64,000 nt of DNA from contig DASXOA010000008.1 of the NCBI GenBank assembly GCA_036494675.1, positions 3,573 to 67,572 of the forward strand, given 5' to 3'. The first letter of the stretch is position 1, and the number at the start of each line of letters is the position of its first letter. This stretch comes from Rugosimonospora sp036494675 (lineage in GTDB: Bacteria > Actinomycetota > Actinomycetes > Mycobacteriales > Micromonosporaceae). Shown piece by piece: positions 43,173-51,574 of the stretch. Under the pieces are notes generated by a model. The model had not been told where the DNA came from, made no database searches, and saw only the letters and a list, made by a program, of their open reading frames with translations. The position numbers and the translations under genes were made by a program.

Positions 43173-44288
43173 TCAGCCGAGGTTGCCGACGGTGGCGGCG
43201 ACCTTGGTGCGGACCGTCTCCGGCAGCGGGGCGTAGCCGACCTTGGTGATGGCCTGCTGGCCGGCGGTGCTGGCGGCGTAGCCCAGGAAGCCCTTGATCA
43301 GCGGCAGCGCCGTCGCGGAGTTGCCCTTGTCGCAGACGATCTCGTACGTGACCAGGACGATCGGGTACGCACCCGGGGCAGTGGTCTTGTAGTCAATCTT
43401 CATCTGCATGTCGTCGCCGGTGCCGGTGACCTGGGCGCTGGCGATGGTCTTGCCGGCCGAGTCGCCGGTCAGCTCGGCGAACTCGCCGGCCCCGTTGCCG
43501 ATCTTCGCCACGTTCAGGCTGTCGGCCTGGGCGAAGGACCACTCGACGTAGCCGATCGCGCCGCTGGTCTTCGACAGCTGCGAGGCGATGCCGTCCGAGC
43601 CCTTCTCGGCGTCGCCGCCCGGGCCCTTCCAGGTCTTGTCGTGGCCGAAGGTCCAGTCGGTCGGGTCGACCGAGCCCAGGTAGTTGGTGAAGTTGTCGCT
43701 CGTACCCGAGCTGTCCGAGCGGTGCACCGTCAGGATCTTCGTGGACGGCAGCGAGGCGCTCGGGTTGTCCGCCTTGATGGCCGGGTCGTTCCAGGTGGTG
43801 ATCTTGCCAGCGAAGATCTTGGCCAGCGTGGCGGGCTTCAGCTGCAGGTTGGTGACGCCCTGCACGTTGTAGACCACCGCGATCGGGCCCACCGCCATCG
43901 GCAGGTGAACCGCCGGGCCGGTCTTGCAGCGCATGTCCGCCTTGGGCTGGTCGGCAGCGGCCAGCGGCGAGTCGGAGCCGGCGAAGTCCGCGGTACCGGC
44001 GATGAATGCCTGCTGGCCCGCGCCCGAACCGGTGCCCTGGTAGACGATGTTGGCTCCGGAGCAGGCGCTCTGGTAGTCCTTAATCCACTGGTTAATGGCG
44101 TTCTGCTGAGCGGTGGAGCCCTGAGCGTTCAGGGTGCCGCTGGCACAGGAAATCGGGTTCGAGGCGGCGCTACTGGCGCCACCGGCGCTGGCCGGCGGCG
44201 TGGTGTTGTTGTCCGAGCCGCATGCGGCGAGCGCGAACGTCGCGGTCAGCGCGATGCCAGCCAGGATGCCGTGCCGCTGGAGCTTCAC
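43173..44288 (-). CDS. pstS: Phosphate-binding lipoprotein PstS
   Basis: This 371-residue lipoprotein has a signal peptide with lipobox LAAC (Cys ~23), a Ser/Ala linker, then the PstS fold: ASGTLNAQGSTAQQNAINQW, YQGTGSGAGQQAFIAGTADFAGSDSPL and VHRSDSSGTSDNFTNYL, which line the phosphate pocket. It captures phosphate outside the membrane for PstCAB. GTG 44288 has the SD GAAGGGA. The upstream region carries a hairpin leader and a two-unit PHO box, implying PhoR-PhoP induction under phosphate starvation. Confidence 0.96.
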   Translation of the reverse strand: MKLQRHGILAGIALTATFALAACGSDNNTTPPASAGGASSAASNPISCASGTLNAQGSTAQQNAINQWIKDYQSACSGANIVYQGTGSGAGQQAFIAGTADFAGSDSPLAAADQPKADMRCKTGPAVHLPMAVGPIAVVYNVQGVTNLQLKPATLAKIFAGKITTWNDPAIKADNPSASLPSTKILTVHRSDSSGTSDNFTNYLGSVDPTDWTFGHDKTWKGPGGDAEKGSDGIASQLSKTSGAIGYVEWSFAQADSLNVAKIGNGAGEFAELTGDSAGKTIASAQVTGTGDDMQMKIDYKTTAPGAYPIVLVTYEIVCDKGNSATALPLIKGFLGYAASTAGQQAITKVGYAPLPETVRTKVAATVGNLG

Positions 44289-44343
44289 GTGCTGTCCCTT
44301 CGAGGGTTCGAGGTGAGCCGGCCCGGCGGATCTCCCGCGCGGC

Positions 44344-44375
44344 CCAGTCAGCCGGCGGTTCCGCCGACTGACTGG
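44344..44375 (-). promoter_or_regulatory. Leader hairpin of pstS
   Basis: Arms 44344-44351 and 44368-44375 pair perfectly (8 bp). Four more pairs lie inside across one mismatch. The hairpin sits between the presumed promoter and the pstS SD, so it would form in the 5' untranslated RNA. Confidence 0.5.
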
Positions 44376-44408
44376 ACGTTAAAAGCGGCAGATGGACGGT
44401 GCAGAGGC

Positions 44409-44430
44409 CACAAGTGAACGCGGGGTGAAC
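44409..44430 (-). promoter_or_regulatory. PHO box (PhoP-binding direct repeat) of pstSCAB
   Basis: On the minus strand GTTCACCCCGC (44430-44420) is followed directly by GTTCACTTGTG (44419-44409). The two 11-nt direct repeats match the Streptomyces PHO-box consensus (GTTCA plus pyrimidines). The box ends 121 bp before the pstS start codon. A TTTTAAC element about 25 bp downstream could be the -10. Confidence 0.85.
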
Positions 44431-44497
44431 ACGTGCGGGGCGCTGGTTGACGATGTGCCGATGGCAAGATGTCGGTTGCGTGAACGGTGGTGCTGAT

Positions 44498-44512
44498 GCC
44501 CGATTTTCGGGC
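44498..44512 (-). terminator. Small hairpin between mshD and pstS
   Basis: GCCCGA-TTT-TCGGGC forms a 6-bp stem with a 3-nt loop, 110 bp after the mshD stop. It may terminate mshD transcription before the pst promoter. No other gene or site is evident in 44431-44621. Confidence 0.4.
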
Positions 44513-44621
44513 TAACTTATTCGGATATCTGTGCCTCGGCGGCCGTGCCCGGCGGACCCTCGGTGAGGTGGCTCACGGCGTCCGGCAGCGATCCGTCCCG
44601 TCCCGATCAGGTTCCGCCGCG

Positions 44622-45620
44622 TCAGATCCGGCGCCGGAAACTGACGTCCGTCGACCACCGGGCGAAGCCGAGTTTCTGGTACAGGTGGACCGCCGCCCCG
44701 TCGCTCTCGTCCACGTAGAGCATGGCCTGGTCGAGGCCGCGTCCGCGCAGGTACCGGAGGCCGGCCAGGGTCAGCGCGGTGCCCAGGCCGAGACCCTGGG
44801 CGGACGGGTCCACACCCAGCACGTACACCTCGCCGATCGGGTCGTGCTGGTGGGTGTCGGCGCCCTCGACGCGCAGCGCGCCATGCACCTTGGTCCAGTG
44901 GAAGCCCAGGATCGGGTGGTCCTCGGGCTGCCGCGGGCCGCCGTCGTCGGGGGCGGTGTCCTGCTCCGCCGCACGCTCGGCGAGCAGGAACCCGGCCGGG
45001 TCGAACCACGGCTCGGCCATCCGCACCCGCAGGTCCTTGAGGGTCCAGCGGCCCTGGTCGGGATGGCCCGCGAACGCCCGCGCGTTGAGCTCGACCCAGC
45101 GTGTGTCGTCCTCACCCGGCCGGAACGCGCGGATCCGCACGCCCTCGGGCAGGTCAGGCGCCTCGACCGGCGCGTAGAGCGAGCGGCGCATCTGCCACAG
45201 CACCCGGTGCCGCTCGAAGCCCTGGGACAGCGCGAGCGCGCTGGCCGAGGGGTGGTCGCCGTGCGCCCACAGCCGCAGCCGCCCGCTCGGGTCGTGTTCG
45301 GTCGCCGCGGCGGTGGCCGCCGTCACCAGCGCGCGGCCGAGCCCGTGCCGGCGGTACATCGGATGCACCACCAGTTCGGCGCTGGCTCCCTCGATGGCGT
45401 CGGTGGTGTCCACGTGCGCGTACCCGACGAGCCGACCGTCGATGCGGATGACCAGGTGTTCCGCCGGCTCGTCGCCACCATGGCGGATATGCAGCACCAC
45501 GTGCTCGGACAGCGGGTAGGCGCCGTCGGCGTCGCCCGCCGCCCGGGTCAGTTCGAGCACCTCGCCGACCTGATGCGGATCCAGTCGATCAAGGCGCCGC
45601 ACCGGCACGGTCGAGGTCAT
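44622..45620 (-). CDS. mshD: Mycothiol synthase (MshD acetyltransferase)
   Basis: This 332-residue protein has two GNAT domains and acetylates Cys-GlcN-Ins, the last step of mycothiol synthesis. The N-terminal domain has HPMYRRHGLGRALV, and the C-terminal, catalytic one has EVYVLGVDPSAQGLGLGTALTLAGLRYL followed by YVDESDGAAVHLYQKLGFAR; these bind acetyl-CoA. Both domains are complete and the length is normal. ATG 45620 begins the conserved region although the SD is poor. The region upstream carries 23-bp tandem repeats. Confidence 0.94.
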   Translation of the reverse strand: MTSTVPVRRLDRLDPHQVGEVLELTRAAGDADGAYPLSEHVVLHIRHGGDEPAEHLVIRIDGRLVGYAHVDTTDAIEGASAELVVHPMYRRHGLGRALVTAATAAATEHDPSGRLRLWAHGDHPSASALALSQGFERHRVLWQMRRSLYAPVEAPDLPEGVRIRAFRPGEDDTRWVELNARAFAGHPDQGRWTLKDLRVRMAEPWFDPAGFLLAERAAEQDTAPDDGGPRQPEDHPILGFHWTKVHGALRVEGADTHQHDPIGEVYVLGVDPSAQGLGLGTALTLAGLRYLRGRGLDQAMLYVDESDGAAVHLYQKLGFARWSTDVSFRRRI

Positions 45621-45677
45621 CGGGCAACCGTATCCGGTCCTTACCCGGACGGCATCGTGAGGCCAGAGCGTCCTCAA

Positions 45678-45746
45678 CCGTCCGGAGAGCCGGGCCGGAA
45701 CCGTCCGGAGAGCCGGGCCGGAACCGTCCGGAGGGCCAGGCCATGC
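45678..45746. repeat. Three 23-bp tandem repeats between mshD and the ABC permease
   Basis: The unit beginning ccgtccggag and ending ggccggaa is exact at 45678-45700 and 45701-45723 and degenerate at 45724-45746. It lies upstream of mshD and downstream of the permease stop. The rest of the 167-bp gap has no gene. Confidence 0.8.
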
Positions 45747-45787
45747 CGTGCCCGGGCCGGCCGGAACTCGCCGGCCCGGACAACCGG

Positions 45788-46975
45788 TCAGACGGTACGC
45801 AGCGCCTCGGTGGGGGACAGCCGCGCGGCGCGGGCCGCCGGGTACAGGCCGGCGACGGCGCCGATCACCACCGCGGCCAGCAACCCGGCACCCACCGCCG
45901 CGGGTGGGATCAGCGGCTGCCAGCCACGCTGGCTCGCGAGGCCGTACGTGATCCACACGCCGGCCGCCACCCCGGCCACCCCACCGGCCGCCCCGAGCAG
46001 CAGCGACTCGACCAGGAACTGGGCCGCTACATGCCGGCGGGCCGCGCCGAGTGCCCGGCGCAGGCCGATCTCGTTTCGCCGTTCCAGCACGGAGATCACC
46101 ATCACATTGGCGATGCCGATGCCGCCGACCAGCAGCGCGACCGCGCCGAGACCCAGGTACAGCCCGGTGGCCGAACCGGAGACGGCGAGCCGGGCCGACA
46201 GTGCGTCCGACGGCCGGCTGACGGCGACCTGCTCCGGGTTCTCCGGGTCGGCCGCCCGGGCCAGAAGGCTGGACACCTCCCCGGTACGGGCGGTTTCGGC
46301 GCGCACGTACACCCGGCTCGGGTGCCCGTCGTACCCGAAGTCGGCCGCGGCCACCGGGAACCCGACCAGCGCCGAGTTGTCCACCTCCGGAGCCAGCTCG
46401 AACGGCGCCAGGATGCCGATCACCGTGAACCAGTCGCCGCCCAGGAACACCCGCGGCGCACCGGACAGGTCGGTGATCCCGAGGGTCTGGGCGGCCGTGT
46501 ACCCGAGCACGGTCGCCGGGTAGTTCACCGTCGCCGCGTCGAGGAACACGCCCCGCAACAGGTGGCCGTCCAGTGTGGACATCAGGCGGGCGTCACAGGC
46601 CCGTACCGACAGGCCACCGCTGCGGTAGGCGGGGATCCGGTCCGACCGGTACACCGGCACCGAGGACAGCTCGGCGGTCGGCGCGACGGACAGGACCCCG
46701 CCGGTGCGGGCGATGGTCGCCCCGGCGGTCGCCGGCAGCTCGGCCTCGTCCCCGCCGATGGTGTGCCCGTTCACCACGGTGAGCAGGTTGGTGCCCAACC
46801 GGTCGATCCGCCCGAGCAGGTCGGACTGGCTGGACCGGGTGATGCCCAGCACCGCGACCAGCGCCGCGATGCCGATCGTCACTCCCAGCATGGACAGCGC
46901 GGCGCGACCGCGCCGGCTGCGCAGCCCGATCGTGCCGACCGGCAACAGGTCGGCCATCCGCATCCGTGAATTCAC
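45788..46975 (-). CDS. MacB-like ABC transporter permease
   Basis: This 395-residue permease of the MacB/FtsX type has an N-terminal helix in SRRGRAALSMLGVTIGIAALVAVLGI. A large extracellular MacB_PCD-like domain of ~220 residues follows, then three C-terminal helices with the signature VMVISVLERRNEIGLRRALGA. It is the last gene of the operon lipoprotein-adaptor-ATPase-permease, and its GTG overlaps the ATPase stop. With its ATPase and the adaptor it should form a MacAB-like exporter of peptides, lipids or drugs. Gram-positive versions have no outer-membrane channel. Confidence 0.9.
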   Translation of the reverse strand: MNSRMRMADLLPVGTIGLRSRRGRAALSMLGVTIGIAALVAVLGITRSSQSDLLGRIDRLGTNLLTVVNGHTIGGDEAELPATAGATIARTGGVLSVAPTAELSSVPVYRSDRIPAYRSGGLSVRACDARLMSTLDGHLLRGVFLDAATVNYPATVLGYTAAQTLGITDLSGAPRVFLGGDWFTVIGILAPFELAPEVDNSALVGFPVAAADFGYDGHPSRVYVRAETARTGEVSSLLARAADPENPEQVAVSRPSDALSARLAVSGSATGLYLGLGAVALLVGGIGIANVMVISVLERRNEIGLRRALGAARRHVAAQFLVESLLLGAAGGVAGVAAGVWITYGLASQRGWQPLIPPAAVGAGLLAAVVIGAVAGLYPAARAARLSPTEALRTV

Positions 46976-47757
46976 CGCGGCCCTCCCGTCGCCGGTGCGT
47001 CCTCGCGAGCCGGGCCGGCTTCGCGGGTCGGGCCGGCCGGTACCGGACTGGCCCCCGTACCGGTGTCGCTGACGACCAGCCCGTCGCGCAGCTCGATCCG
47101 GCGGTGCGTCGCGGCGGCCACCGTGGCGTCGTGCGTGATCACCACGACCGTCGTACCGTCGTCGTTCAGCTCCCGGATCAGCGCGAGGATCTCCGCGCCG
47201 GTCGTCGAGTCCAGGTTCCCGGTCGGTTCGTCGGCCAGAAGCACGGCCGGCCGGCCGACCAGTGCCCGCGCGATCGCGACCCGCTGCCGCTCGCCGCCGG
47301 ACAGGTGTTGGCCCCGGTGGTGCGCCCGGTGGCCAAGTCCGACCCGGGCCAGCGCCTCCCGGGCCGCCGCGCGCCGCTGCCTGGCCGGCACCCCCCGGTA
47401 CAGCAGGCCGGTGGCCACGTTGTCCTCCGCGCTCAACTGGTCGAGAAGGAAGAACTGCTGGAAGACCACACCCAGCCGGTACGCGCGCAGACCTGACAGC
47501 TGCCGGTCGGACAGGTTCTCCACCCGCTGGCCGGCGATGCGCACCGATCCGGTACTCGGCCGGTCCAGCGCGGCCGCCAGGTTGAGCAGGGTGGTCTTCC
47601 CGGAGCCGGACGGACCGACCACTGCCACCAACTCGCCGTCGCGGATGGTCAGGTCGATGCCCCGGATCGACTCCACCGGCGGGTTGCCGGGGTACACCTT
47701 GCGGGCGTCCAGCAGCTCCAACACCGGCTCCCCGCGGGCTGTCCGTTGACCGATCAT
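46972..47757 (-). CDS. MacB-type ABC transporter ATP-binding protein
   Basis: This 261-residue ATPase has Walker A GPSGSGKTT, the Q-loop FQQFFLLDQLSAEDNV, signature LSGGERQRVAIARAL, Walker B VLLADEPTGNLDS and the H-loop ITHD. The C-terminal ~35 residues are a Pro/Ala/Gly-rich tail beyond the usual end. It overlaps both neighbours by 4 nt (ATGA and GTGA), so translation is coupled along the operon. Confidence 0.92.
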   Translation of the reverse strand: MIGQRTARGEPVLELLDARKVYPGNPPVESIRGIDLTIRDGELVAVVGPSGSGKTTLLNLAAALDRPSTGSVRIAGQRVENLSDRQLSGLRAYRLGVVFQQFFLLDQLSAEDNVATGLLYRGVPARQRRAAAREALARVGLGHRAHHRGQHLSGGERQRVAIARALVGRPAVLLADEPTGNLDSTTGAEILALIRELNDDGTTVVVITHDATVAAATHRRIELRDGLVVSDTGTGASPVPAGPTREAGPAREDAPATGGPR

Positions 47758-48908
47758 GACGCGGGCACCTCGACCCGGTCGCCGGCGTTCAGTCCCGCAC
47801 CGGCGACCTCGACCGTGCCGGCGTCGTCGTCGAACAGTCCGGGCTGGACGGCCAGGTAGCCGCCGGACGCCAGCCGGACCTGGTACCCGCCGCCGGGCCG
47901 GGCCAGCAGGGCGGCGACCGGTACCAGCAGGACGTTCGGGTGTTCGGCGACGACGATCGAGACCTGGGCCGGTGCCTGATCCAGGTCGGCGGCGCCGGGC
48001 GGCGGAGTGAGCGTGATGGTCACCGGTACCGTCGCGGGTGCGCTGGCCGACCCGCCGCCGGTACTTGCCGGCCCGTTGTCGCTGGTCGGTGCGGTGGCGA
48101 CCCGGCCGATCCGGCTGACCGTACCGACGACCGGCGTGGCGTCCCCGATGCCCACCCGTACCCCGTCACCGCGGTGTACCAGCGACTGCCGGTCGGTGGT
48201 CAGCTCCACCGTGACCACCCGGTTGGTGGATGTGCCATGGAGCACCGGGGCACCCGGCGCCACCGTGGTGCCCAGGGTCGCCTGCACCTGCCCGACGCGC
48301 AGCGCACCGGGAAGGAACACCACCTCGCCGGGCTCCAGGGCGCCGGTACGGTGGCCGGCCGGGACGCCCCAGGACGCCTGCCAGCGCCGGATCGCGCTGG
48401 CGGTGGCCGCCGTGAAGTGGTCGTCGACCGTCATCGCGTGGCCCGGGTCGAAGCCCAGCGCGACGAGGTTCGCCTCCAGTTGGGCGACGTCCGGGCCGTC
48501 GGGCATGCCGGCGGCGAAGCCGCGGTACGCGGGTACGGCGCCGTAGAGCAGCCGTACCGGGTGGTTCGCGACCGCGTACAGCGTGCCGCCCCGACCGACC
48601 GTGGCACCCAACTCCGGTACCCCGGTGAGCACCCCCGGCGCGTACTGGTCGACCACCGGGAAGTCGCCGTCGAAGCCGAGGGTCCCGGCGATCTTCACGG
48701 TCTCGGTGACGGTGCCTCGGGTGACCGGCGCCGTGGCGCTGGGTACCGTCCCGGCGGCGACCGCCACATCGGCGTGCGGGCGGGCGGTCGCCGCGTACCC
48801 GATGGCGGCCGCCGAGCCGGCCACCGCGATCACCGCGGCGCCGGCCAGCGCCCGCCTCAACCGGCGACGCTCACGACCGGTCCGGGGACCGGCGCTGTGC
48901 TCGGTCAT
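47754..48908 (-). CDS. MacA-like periplasmic/extracellular adaptor with peptidoglycan-binding domain
   Basis: This 384-residue protein has a single N-terminal membrane anchor (ALAGAAVIAVAGSAAAIGYAA). A HlyD/MacA-like barrel-sandwich region follows (GTVTETVKIAGTLGFDG and VGRGGTLYAVANHPV). In the middle is a PG_binding_1 module (VAQLEANLVALGFDPG; FTAATASAIRRWQASWGVP), and C-terminal beta domains follow (VVAEHPNVLLVPVAALLARPGGGYQVRL). The peptidoglycan-binding insert suits a Gram-positive envelope, linking the ABC complex to the wall. Start ATG 48908 overlaps the lipoprotein stop (ATGA). Confidence 0.85.
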   Translation of the reverse strand: MTEHSAGPRTGRERRRLRRALAGAAVIAVAGSAAAIGYAATARPHADVAVAAGTVPSATAPVTRGTVTETVKIAGTLGFDGDFPVVDQYAPGVLTGVPELGATVGRGGTLYAVANHPVRLLYGAVPAYRGFAAGMPDGPDVAQLEANLVALGFDPGHAMTVDDHFTAATASAIRRWQASWGVPAGHRTGALEPGEVVFLPGALRVGQVQATLGTTVAPGAPVLHGTSTNRVVTVELTTDRQSLVHRGDGVRVGIGDATPVVGTVSRIGRVATAPTSDNGPASTGGGSASAPATVPVTITLTPPPGAADLDQAPAQVSIVVAEHPNVLLVPVAALLARPGGGYQVRLASGGYLAVQPGLFDDDAGTVEVAGAGLNAGDRVEVPAS

Positions 48909-49453
48909 TTGCGGACCGCCAGCCCGTTGCCATCCAGGTACTGGTCGCACGCCTGCCCGGCGGCTAACCTCCGGGACGATTTGCCCTCGTTCTCCAGCGC
49001 CGGGGGAAGCGAGAAGCTGCCGTCCGCCTGCGGGTCGGGCCAGTCCGGGTAGCCGTGCTGGCGCATGCACTGCGCGTACCGCAGCAGGTTCTGCATGTCC
49101 TCGGGTGAGAAGCTGCTGCGCTTGGTGGCCGATGCCGGCAGCCGGTCGAAGATCGGGCCGCAGGCATCCTGGGCCGCCTTGTTGTTCTGGAGCGCCTGCT
49201 TCATGTCCGTACCGCCGCTGACCGGCATGGCCAGCCTGCCGTCCACGACGACGGGGTCGGGGTAGTCGGGTATCCCGTGAGCGCGGACACACTGCGAGTA
49301 CTCGCGGCCGATCGCGAGGATCTGCGCGTCGGTGGCCGCCGACGGCGAGGGCGCCGGCGAGCCCGCCGACGGGCCACTACAGCCGGCCACCAGGCCGGAG
49401 CCCCCGAGCAGCGCGGCCGCGAGGGCGGGAGCGAGGAATCGGTGAAGTCTCAT
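48905..49453 (-). CDS. Lipoprotein with two CxRxHGxPDxPDP repeats
   Basis: This 182-residue lipoprotein has signal peptide LAPALAAALLGGSGLVAGC with a lipobox cysteine near residue 26, then a Ser/Pro linker. Two related units follow, QCVRAHGIPDYPDPVVVDG and QCMRQHGYPDWPDPQADG, each ending in a short hydrophobic segment. Further cysteines occur in DACGPIFD and QACDQYL, so two disulfides are possible. I know this unit only from uncharacterised actinobacterial lipoproteins. It is the first gene of the exporter operon and is divergent from the histidine kinase gene. It may be a substrate sensor or receptor. Confidence 0.7.
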   Translation of the reverse strand: MRLHRFLAPALAAALLGGSGLVAGCSGPSAGSPAPSPSAATDAQILAIGREYSQCVRAHGIPDYPDPVVVDGRLAMPVSGGTDMKQALQNNKAAQDACGPIFDRLPASATKRSSFSPEDMQNLLRYAQCMRQHGYPDWPDPQADGSFSLPPALENEGKSSRRLAAGQACDQYLDGNGLAVRK

Positions 49454-49592
49454 GCCCACACGGTCCGGCGCCGGGCGGCCCGAGTCGTCTGCGCGCCGTC
49501 GGATCTGCCGTACCGGCATCCGACCGGAGTCGCACCGGCGGGTACGACCTGAGACAGATGCCGGGACCGCCCGCCGTACCTACCATGAACAG

Positions 49593-50912
49593 GTGTCCCC
49601 CCGCCTGACTGTGAACCGGGCACTCCTCATCGATGCCGGTTTGGCGCTGGTGTTGACGCTGGGCAGCGTCGTGCAGGGCGCCGACTACCTGTTCGACGGG
49701 CCGGTCACGACGAAGATGCTGGTCGCGTACGGCTCGTCCGGCGGCTGGCACCGGGCGCTGACGCTCTGGTGGGTGTCCACCGGCCTGCTCGTGGTCGGCA
49801 TGCTGCTGGCGCACCGCTGGCCACTACCCGCTCTCGGCCTGGTGTCGCTCGGCGCCGCCGGGCACCAGAACAACCGGCTCATCCCGGTGCCGCTCATCGA
49901 CTTCGCCGTGCTGATCGTGTTGTACTCACTGACCAGTCGTGCCCGATCGCGGCTGATCCCGATGTGCGCGCTCGCGGTGCTGGCCGTGGGTGACTTCCTG
50001 CCCAGCATGTGGCTGCCGGGGACGCCGGCAGCCATCGCGATCGAGGTGAAGAAGGCCTCCGGGACGAAGCCGTACTGGCACCTCCTGCAGTTGCAGGGTG
50101 TCGGCTCGACGGTCGAGGTGCTCCTGATGCTGGTACTCGCGGTCGTGCTCGGCGACAGCGCGCGTACCCGCCACGCCCACCTGCGTACCCTCCAGCAGCG
50201 CGCCGCTGACCTGGAACGCGAGCAGCAGCAGCGGGCGGCCCTGGCCGCCTCCGCGGAGCGCACCAGGATCACCCGGGAGCTGCATGACGTGGTCGCGCAC
50301 GGGCTGTCGGTCATCGTCGTCCAGGCCCAGGGCGCGGCGGCCGCCCTGCACCGGCATCCGGAACGCACCGAGGCAGCCCTGCGCGACGTCATCGCGACCG
50401 GCCGCAGTTGCATGGCCGAGATGCGCGGGCTGCTCGGCGTCGTGCGCCGGGACCCGGCCGAAGATCCACAGCTGGCACCGCAGCCCGGGGTCGCGGCGCT
50501 GCCGGCGCTGGTCGACCAGGTTCGCGCGGCCGGTGCCCCGGTCGTCCTGACGATCGAGGGCGAGCCGGCACCGCTGCCGGTCGGGGTGGACCTGTCCGGG
50601 TACCGGATCGTTCAGGAATCGCTCACCAACACGCTCAAGCACGCCGGCCCGGGTGCGGGTGCCCGGGTGCTGCTGGCGTTCCGGCCCGGACGGCTGGAGA
50701 TCGAGGTCAGCGACGACGGCCGGGGCGCGGCGGTGGCCGACGGCGAGGGTACCGGGCTGGCCGGTATCGCCGAGCGGGTCAGCGTGCTGGGCGGCACCCT
50801 GGTCGCGGGGCCGTCGGAGCGTGGCTTCCGGGTCCGGGCGGTCCTGCCGCTGGGCGGCGCGTCCGGCTCTTCCACCATCGCGGTGGCCGAGCCGGCCGGG
50901 TCTCCGGCGTGA
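49593..50912 (+). CDS. NarL/DesK-type sensor histidine kinase
   Basis: This ~439-residue kinase has about four to five N-terminal membrane helices (residues ~10-190). A coiled linker (RTLQQRAADLEREQQQRAALAASAERTRI) follows, then a HisKA_3 box TRELHDVVAHGLSVIVVQAQGA with the phospho-His in ELHD. HATPase motifs are GYRIVQESLTNTLKHAG, VSDDGRGAA and GTGLAGIAERV. It phosphorylates the response regulator encoded next, with a 4-nt overlap. GTG 49593 is my choice; the SD is weak and the longer frame is low-complexity Arg-rich. It is divergent from the lipoprotein-exporter operon, its likely regulatory target. Confidence 0.9.
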   Translation: MSPRLTVNRALLIDAGLALVLTLGSVVQGADYLFDGPVTTKMLVAYGSSGGWHRALTLWWVSTGLLVVGMLLAHRWPLPALGLVSLGAAGHQNNRLIPVPLIDFAVLIVLYSLTSRARSRLIPMCALAVLAVGDFLPSMWLPGTPAAIAIEVKKASGTKPYWHLLQLQGVGSTVEVLLMLVLAVVLGDSARTRHAHLRTLQQRAADLEREQQQRAALAASAERTRITRELHDVVAHGLSVIVVQAQGAAAALHRHPERTEAALRDVIATGRSCMAEMRGLLGVVRRDPAEDPQLAPQPGVAALPALVDQVRAAGAPVVLTIEGEPAPLPVGVDLSGYRIVQESLTNTLKHAGPGAGARVLLAFRPGRLEIEVSDDGRGAAVADGEGTGLAGIAERVSVLGGTLVAGPSERGFRVRAVLPLGGASGSSTIAVAEPAGSPA

Positions 50913-51574
50913 CGATCCGGGTGGTTCTGGTCGACGACCAGACGCTGGTACGGACCGGGTTCCGGATGATCCTCGACGAGACCGAGGACATCGAGGTGGT
51001 CGGCGAGGCGGCCGACGGTGTCGGAGCGCTGGACGTGATCCGGCGGTACCGCCCGGACGTCGTGCTCATGGATGTCCGGATGCCCGGCCTGGACGGGATC
51101 GAGGCGACCAGGCGGCTGCGCACCGGCGGTACCCCGGCGCCACGCGTGATCATCCTGACCACGTTCGACCTCGACGAGTACGTGTTCGCCGGGCTCCAGG
51201 CCGGCGCCAGCGGCTTCCTGCTCAAGGACACCCTGGCGGCGGATCTGATCGCCGCGGTACGGGTGGTGGCCAGCGGCGAGTCGGTCGCGGCGCCCACCGT
51301 TACCCGGCGCCTCATCGCGCACTTCCTGCACAGCGCCACCGCGCCGGCGCCCCGCCGCGCAGACCGGCTCGACGTCCTGACCGCCCGGGAGCGCGAGGTG
51401 CTCACCCTGATCACGCACGGCCTGACGAACACCGAGATCGCGACCGCGCTCCACCTCTCGGAGGGCACGGTCAAGACCCACATCGGCCGGATCCTGGCAA
51501 AGCTCGGCCTGCGCGACCGGGTGCAGGCCGTGATCCTCGGTTACGAGAGCGGGCTGGCCACGACCTCGGGCTGA
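50909..51574 (+). CDS. NarL/FixJ family response regulator
   Basis: This 221-residue protein has a receiver domain with the acidic pair VVLVDDQTLVR and phospho-acceptor Asp in VVLMDVRMPGLDG, and the conserved Thr and Lys (ILTTFDLDEY; FLLKDTLAADL). A LuxR-type helix-turn-helix follows, LTAREREVLTLITHGLTNTEIATALHLSEGTVKTHIGRILAKLGLRDRVQAVI. It is coupled to the kinase gene (GTGA overlap). It probably controls the divergent ABC operon. Its 3' end overlaps the convergent glnR gene by 34 bp. Confidence 0.93.
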   Translation: MTIRVVLVDDQTLVRTGFRMILDETEDIEVVGEAADGVGALDVIRRYRPDVVLMDVRMPGLDGIEATRRLRTGGTPAPRVIILTTFDLDEYVFAGLQAGASGFLLKDTLAADLIAAVRVVASGESVAAPTVTRRLIAHFLHSATAPAPRRADRLDVLTAREREVLTLITHGLTNTEIATALHLSEGTVKTHIGRILAKLGLRDRVQAVILGYESGLATTSG

